This document shows, in pieces, positions 6,122 through 9,176 of a stretch of DNA of 9,176 bases. A program made the position numbers and the translations under genes. This stretch comes from JAWXBM01 sp964470455. GTDB taxonomy: Bacteria; Pseudomonadota; Gammaproteobacteria; Xanthomonadales; SZUA-36. The first letter of the stretch is position 1. The number at the start of each line of letters is the position of its first letter. Below the pieces are notes generated by a model that was given only the letters and a program-made list of their open reading frames with translations, was not told the origin of the DNA and ran no database searches. The stretch is taken from positions 1 through 9,176 of the forward strand of contig CAYYCX010000137.1 of NCBI GenBank assembly GCA_964470455.1. The letters run 5' to 3'.

Positions 6122-7900
6122 TCAGGGGTTCTTCATCGTTGTCCGGCTGTCAACCACGAAGCCATCCTTGCTGAAACCGAAGCGCATGTCGCTGCGGTCC
6201 ACCAGCTTCTGGTATTCCTCACTGATCAGCTCGCCAAGATCGTCCTGCGGGGGTGTGTCGCCCTGGTCCAGGCTGTTCATCCCCATGTTTTCGGTCAGGC
6301 CCATGTATGCCGCGGCATCGTAATTCACCGACAGGAAGGTGCCATCCGACTTGCCTTCACGGTTGATGAAATCCACCAGGCCGGCCTGCTGCCCTTCACC
6401 CACCGATAAACCCAAAGAGGTCTTGGCTTGCGCAGCGTAGATCACCATGCCGGGAATCGGCAGCATGTCCGCCGGAACCTGCACCGGGGCGGCGCCGGGT
6501 GAAAGGTCCAATTCGGCCAGGCCGGGCACCAGCATCTGCGCCATGCCTACCAGCATCTCCGGCTGCGTGACATGCAGCGACAGCAGGCCCTGCGCCGACT
6601 GCGGCGCGTCCATGCCACCCATGCTGCTGATGGCTGCACGCAGGCCGAACAGGTTATTCACCATCGGCGGGACCGGCTGGTTCAGCTGGTCGGCAGCATC
6701 CCTGGCATGGCTGTTGAGGTCAGCCAGCGCTTCGCACTGGTAGGGCGCATCGACAATGGCTGTCGCCTTGTTGCGCAGGAAATCGCGCACCGGGCCCACT
6801 TTCAGGCCCAGCGCCAGTTCCGCCAGGAAAGTGGAGGCGGCGTTGGCCACTGGCACATCGGCCACCAGTCCGGCCAGTTCGCCGGCCAGGCCGGTTTCGG
6901 TTTCCAGCACGATGCGGCTGGCGATGGTGCTGTCAGAAATTTCACGAAAACCGCTGTAAGCCCGTGGCGTGCGCGCGATCATGCTGCCCACTTCCTGGCG
7001 GCACACATCGGTGCGCAGTGCGGCCATGTCATGACCGTGCGATGCCACAAGCTGTCCGGCCAGCGAATCCGGGTTGATGATTTCGTCAAAAACCTTCTGG
7101 AAGTCGACGACGCCGGAACCGTAGGCGGCAAAATCAAAGCGCTGGTTGATCTCACGCAGCCTGCTTTCGGCGTTCGAGCTGGCCGGAATATCCTGTGCCA
7201 GGAATTGCGGTAAAACGTCTGCCTCGGCCGCTACCGGAAGCATGCCGATGGCCAGGTGATCGGGCAGGATGGCGATATACAAACCCACGCTTTCCGCGGC
7301 GTCGTTAGCAGCTTCGCCCGTGGTATCCACATCAACATCGACGTCCGGGATGATGCGCCAGTATGACTGGCCGCCCAGTTCCTGGACCGGCGCTTCCACG
7401 CCGGATTTATCAAGCACGCGTTGCACCGTGGCGCGCAGGGCGTCCGCACTGGACAGGCTGATGCGCGTGACCGGGAAGGCGCTGATGCCGTAGATCACCT
7501 GATCCGGAGTGAGGTCAAACCCGAGGCTTTCCAGGCCTGCGCGGTTCAGCTTGCCATCAAGTTCCTGCAGCAGGGCCAGGCCAACCCGCGCTCCGGTGTC
7601 GCTCGCCAGTTGTTCCGTATCGCCCTCAAGTTCCCGCCGGGCCTCGGCCAGATTTTGCTGCATCGCCGCGAGTATAGGCTCTGCCCGTTGCAGGTAGGTG
7701 TCGACGACCTCATCCGGTATCGGCGCAATGTTGCCGGCCAGGTAAGGCGTTTCTTCGGGCACCAGCGCGAGCAGGCTGTTGCCGCCGGTGCTTCCCGCGG
7801 CGCCGGACTGGGCGGATTCGTCAGCGGAATCATCCTTGCTGCAGGCGGCCATGGCCAGGGCAAGCAACAGGAAAACGGATAGCAAACGTGCGAACTTCAT
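6122..7900 (-). CDS. Conserved-looking lipoprotein of unknown function
   Basis: Encodes 592 aa from ATG 7900. An ATG nine bases upstream (7909) abuts the TGAGG ribosome site, whereas 7900 is correctly spaced 9 bases after it. Residues 1-19 are a lipoprotein signal (MKFARLLSVF, then LLLALAMAAC) with lipid-modified Cys20. Ser at +2 predicts outer-membrane sorting. An acidic, Ser/Gly-rich linker spans about 21-40. A large soluble region follows, with helical stretches (LVPEETPYLAG at 46-56, then AAMQQNLAEARRELEGD), a DVDVDVD run at 186-192, and two further cysteines at 300 and 389 that could form a disulfide. I see no recognisable catalytic motif or transmembrane helix after the signal. The long alternating body suggests a periplasm-facing folded protein. 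I do not recognise the family. It appears monocistronic, with its own promoter at 7936-7964. Confidence 0.85.
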   Translation of the reverse strand: MKFARLLSVFLLLALAMAACSKDDSADESAQSGAAGSTGGNSLLALVPEETPYLAGNIAPIPDEVVDTYLQRAEPILAAMQQNLAEARRELEGDTEQLASDTGARVGLALLQELDGKLNRAGLESLGFDLTPDQVIYGISAFPVTRISLSSADALRATVQRVLDKSGVEAPVQELGGQSYWRIIPDVDVDVDTTGEAANDAAESVGLYIAILPDHLAIGMLPVAAEADVLPQFLAQDIPASSNAESRLREINQRFDFAAYGSGVVDFQKVFDEIINPDSLAGQLVASHGHDMAALRTDVCRQEVGSMIARTPRAYSGFREISDSTIASRIVLETETGLAGELAGLVADVPVANAASTFLAELALGLKVGPVRDFLRNKATAIVDAPYQCEALADLNSHARDAADQLNQPVPPMVNNLFGLRAAISSMGGMDAPQSAQGLLSLHVTQPEMLVGMAQMLVPGLAELDLSPGAAPVQVPADMLPIPGMVIYAAQAKTSLGLSVGEGQQAGLVDFINREGKSDGTFLSVNYDAAAYMGLTENMGMNSLDQGDTPPQDDLGELISEEYQKLVDRSDMRFGFSKDGFVVDSRTTMKNP

Positions 7901-7924
7901 GGCAATCATCCTCAGGAGAGAAAC

Positions 7925-7954
7925 TGTGTTAAGGTGTTATACATCACTAACACA
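7925..7954. promoter_or_regulatory. Palindrome overlapping the lipoprotein promoter, possible operator
   Basis: TGTGTTA (7925-7931) and TAACACA (7948-7954) form a perfect 7-bp inverted repeat with a 16-base gap. A further GTGTTA lies at 7934-7939. The repeat covers the -10 box, part of the spacer and the predicted start of transcription, a position suited to repression. The regulator is unknown. In this AT-rich spot a chance match is possible. Confidence 0.35.
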
Positions 7955-7964
7955 CTAAATTCAA
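7936..7964 (-). promoter_or_regulatory. Sigma70-type promoter of the lipoprotein gene
   Basis: On the minus strand the -35 box TTGAAT (7959-7964) is followed by exactly 17 bases and the -10 box TATAAC (7936-7941). Transcription should start near 7928, giving a leader of about 28 bases that includes the TGAGG ribosome site. This is the best promoter match in the window. Confidence 0.65.
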
Positions 7965-8044
7965 GCCGCGCTGGCTTTGAGCTGTTCGGCGTGGTTTTTG
8001 AAATTCCGCTTGGTGAGAGGTGGATACATTAGTTGCAAGGCGTT

Positions 8045-8156
8045 CTTAGCCCTGCGGAACGCCGCCCCCGGGTTTCCTTCTCGGACACGCTCAAGACATC
8101 CATGTGCGCTCCTCGGATGTTCCCGACATCCGAGGGTCCTCGAATAAAACCCGGGG
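8045..8156 (+). repeat. Structured repeat element, left copy
   Basis: This 112-base element matches the reverse complement of 8388-8499 without gaps and with few mismatches. It folds as nested stems. The outer 10-bp stem is CCCCGGGTTT (8066-8075) with AAACCCGGGG (8147-8156). The inner 10-bp stem is CCTCGGATGT (8111-8120) with ACATCCGAGG (8126-8135) around loop TCCCG. The 35-base strand between outer and inner stems (8076-8110, containing CACGCTCAAGACATCCATGT) is almost identical in both copies. An extra hairpin, GGCGTTC/GAACGCC (8039-8045 and 8057-8063), precedes it in this copy only. It could be a REP/REPIN-like or other non-autonomous mobile element, or a structured RNA. Confidence 0.8.
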
Positions 8157-8216
8157 ACTGCGCTCCTTGGGATGTAGCTCTCGGTCACGCTCAGGAGCAG
8201 GCGTGCGTGCTTCTGC

Positions 8217-8267
8217 CAAAGGCATGGTTCGCCACTCCCGCTGACGTTTCGGAATCTGATGCCTTTG
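8217..8267. repeat. 9-bp inverted repeat between the two structured elements
   Basis: CAAAGGCAT (8217-8225) and ATGCCTTTG (8259-8267) are perfect reverse complements separated by 33 bases. They lie roughly midway between the two structured repeat copies. No T-run follows, and no function can be assigned. Confidence 0.35.
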
Positions 8268-8387
8268 ATGCTGGAATTCTCACCGACTGAGTTCGTGTGA
8301 AAGCAGCAGAGGACGATGGTGCCTGAAGAGCCAATTCACGCGTTAGGTTGCCCCAGGTTGTTTGGCTCAAGCCCCAAGGAATGTCGG

Positions 8388-8499
8388 CCCGGTATTTTCT
8401 TGGAGGGCACTCGGCTGTCGGGAACAGCCGAGTAGCGCACATGGATGTCTTGAGCGTGCCCGAGAAGGAAATACCGGGGCGGCGTTCCGCAGGGCTAAG
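8388..8499 (-). repeat. Structured repeat element, right (inverted) copy
   Basis: Inverted copy of 8045-8156. On the plus strand the outer stem is CCCGGTATTT (8388-8397) with AAATACCGGG (8469-8478), and the inner stem is ACTCGGCTGT (8409-8418) with ACAGCCGAGT (8424-8433) around loop CGGGA. Aligned in the same orientation as the left copy, the outer stem differs at three pairs and the inner stem at two. All five changes keep perfect pairing. Stem, loop and internal-strand lengths are the same in both copies (10, 35, 10, 5, 10, 11, 10). This copy lies about 80 bases after the pntB stop in the direction of pntB transcription. Confidence 0.8.
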
Positions 8500-8570
8500 C
8501 AGCCCTGGGAACAAGTCACAGGTTGCTTACGCGGAAATCCGAAGTGAGCGAGCTGAAAGTCAGGGCTGCT
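8490..8570. repeat. Overlapping inverted repeats with alternative pairing after pntB
   Basis: AGCAGCCCTG (8498-8507) is a perfect reverse complement of CAGGGCTGCT (8561-8570). Its AGCCCTG part also pairs with CAGGGCT at 8490-8496 across the 4-base loop AAGC. The two pairings exclude each other. The distal arm ends 9 bases from the pntB stop codon, so these stems could affect termination or protect the 3' end of the pntB message. There is no U-run, so this is not a standard intrinsic terminator. Confidence 0.45.
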
Positions 8571-8579
8571 AAAGGTGCC

Positions 8580-9176
8580 TCAGACGGCCTTCACGCCCGC
8601 AATCAGCTTCTGCGCCACATCCTGCGCATCACCGTAGCACATGCGCGTGTTCTCCTCGAAGAACAGCAGGTTTTCGATGCCCGAGAAGCCCGTGCCCTGG
8701 CCGCGCTTGATGATCACCACGTTGCGCGCCTTGTCCGCATCCAGGATGGGCATGCCGTAAATCGGGCTGGACTTGTCGCGCCGCGCCGCCGGATTGACCA
8801 CGTCGTTGGCACCGATCACCAGCGCCACGTCGGTGGTGGGGAACTGGCTGTTGATGTCCTCGAGGTCGTAGATCAGGTCGTAGGGCACGCCCGCTTCCGC
8901 CAGCAGCACGTTCATGTGGCCCGGCATGCGGCCCGCCACCGGATGGATGGCGAAGCGCACGTCCTTGCCCCTGGCGCGCAGCTTGCGGGTCATCTCCGAC
9001 ACCGCGCCCTGCGCCTGCGCCACCGCCATGCCGTAGCCCGGCACGATTACGACCGACCCGGCATCGTTGAGCGCGGCCGCCACGCCGTCGGCGTCGATGG
9101 CGATCTGCTCGCCTTCGATCGCAGCCGCCGGCCCGCCGGTCGTCCCGAAGCCGCCCAGGATCACAGAGATGAAGGA
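8580..9176 (-). CDS. pntB: NAD(P) transhydrogenase subunit beta, C-terminal part
   Basis: The visible 198 residues are the end of PntB, which is about 460 aa in E. coli. The N-terminal membrane domain lies beyond the right edge. PntAB is an inner-membrane enzyme that couples proton flow to hydride transfer from NADH to NADP. Visible here are the linker ILGGFGTTGG (residues 6-15), the nucleotide fingerprint VPGYGMAVAQAQ (45-56), IHPVAGRMPGHMNVLLAEA (77-95), the acidic INSQF segment, VIGANDVVNPAA (120-131) with the functionally important Asp of GAND, SPIYGMPILD (137-146) and IKRG (156-159), whose Lys-Arg pair contacts the NADP 2'-phosphate in the family. These define cytoplasmic domain III. The gene ends normally at TGA 8580-8582. 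The GTG at 9164 is an internal Val codon, not a start. No following pnt gene is seen, so pntB ends its operon here. Confidence 0.97.
   Translation of the reverse strand, partial: SFISVILGGFGTTGGPAAAIEGEQIAIDADGVAAALNDAGSVVIVPGYGMAVAQAQGAVSEMTRKLRARGKDVRFAIHPVAGRMPGHMNVLLAEAGVPYDLIYDLEDINSQFPTTDVALVIGANDVVNPAARRDKSSPIYGMPILDADKARNVVIIKRGQGTGFSGIENLLFFEENTRMCYGDAQDVAQKLIAGVKAV

Larger units (their letters stand above)
7965..8579. other. Gene-free region carrying structured inverted repeats
   Basis: About 600 bases between pntB and the lipoprotein promoter. Short open frames occur on both strands, but their shared residues (LSPAERRP, DTLKTSM) come from the inverted repeat copies being read in similar frames. 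There is no ribosome site or signal of a real gene. The central part, 8157-8387, holds partial repeat copies and a 9-bp inverted repeat. Confidence 0.6.

Noticed and set aside
7961..8188. Minus-strand 75-aa frame ending LTKRNFKNHAEQLKASAA
   Set aside because: Most of it is read from the structured repeat, the stop abuts the promoter of the lipoprotein gene, and no ribosome site is visible. It could hide a decayed gene end, but nothing supports it.
8033..8514. Two short frames on opposite strands (8033-8290 plus, 8191-8514 minus) sharing similar peptides (LSPAERRP, TLKTSM)
   Set aside because: The similarity follows from the inverted repeat copies. Base changes between the copies preserve stem pairing rather than protein sequence, and no ribosome site is present.
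8580..9164. A short complete gene starting at GTG 9164
   Set aside because: The coding frame continues to the window edge, and the sequence is the C-terminal domain of PntB, so the GTG is an internal Val.

Overview
The window looks like accessory-plus-housekeeping chromosome from a moderately GC-rich gammaproteobacterium, most plausibly a Xanthomonadales/Lysobacterales-type organism. That placement rests on the base composition, a Sec-exported YD-repeat (RHS) protein with no visible PAAR or VgrG partner, and structured intergenic repeats. It is an inference from style, not from a marker gene. Every gene I can support lies on the minus strand, so the functional order runs from right to left.

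Right edge (8580-9176): the 3' end of pntB, the membrane transhydrogenase subunit carrying the NADP-binding domain III. Next comes about 0.6 kb without a convincing gene (7965-8579). It holds two inverted copies of a 112-nt element. Each copy folds into two nested 10-bp stems, and the stems differ between copies by five compensated base-pair changes. At 7925-7964 there is a good sigma70-type promoter overlapped by a small palindrome, driving a 592-aa lipoprotein of unknown function (6122-7900).

Middle (709-5680): a single ancestral rhs gene of about 1656 codons with a Sec signal peptide, many YD repeats, the RHS core and a 172-residue variable C-terminal tail that looks like a polymorphic-toxin tip. 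One extra base in a five-C run at 3079-3083 splits it into two overlapping frames (2939-5680 and 709-3090), so the toxin tail is out of frame with the signal peptide. Ten bases after the toxin stop begins an intact, lower-GC 176-aa gene (168-698), the expected cognate immunity gene.

Left edge (1-168): after the immunity stop there are three copies of a 13-bp motif (GACCCCAAATATT) resembling sequence often seen around REP-associated (RAYT/Y1) transposases. Beyond them lies a 5'-truncated second rhs copy running off the window. Its first 75 bases match 2295-2369 of the main rhs gene with five differences, all at synonymous third positions. The layout is that of a polymorphic-toxin locus: core, tip, immunity gene, repeat junction, then another core fragment that may lead into a further toxin cassette beyond the edge.
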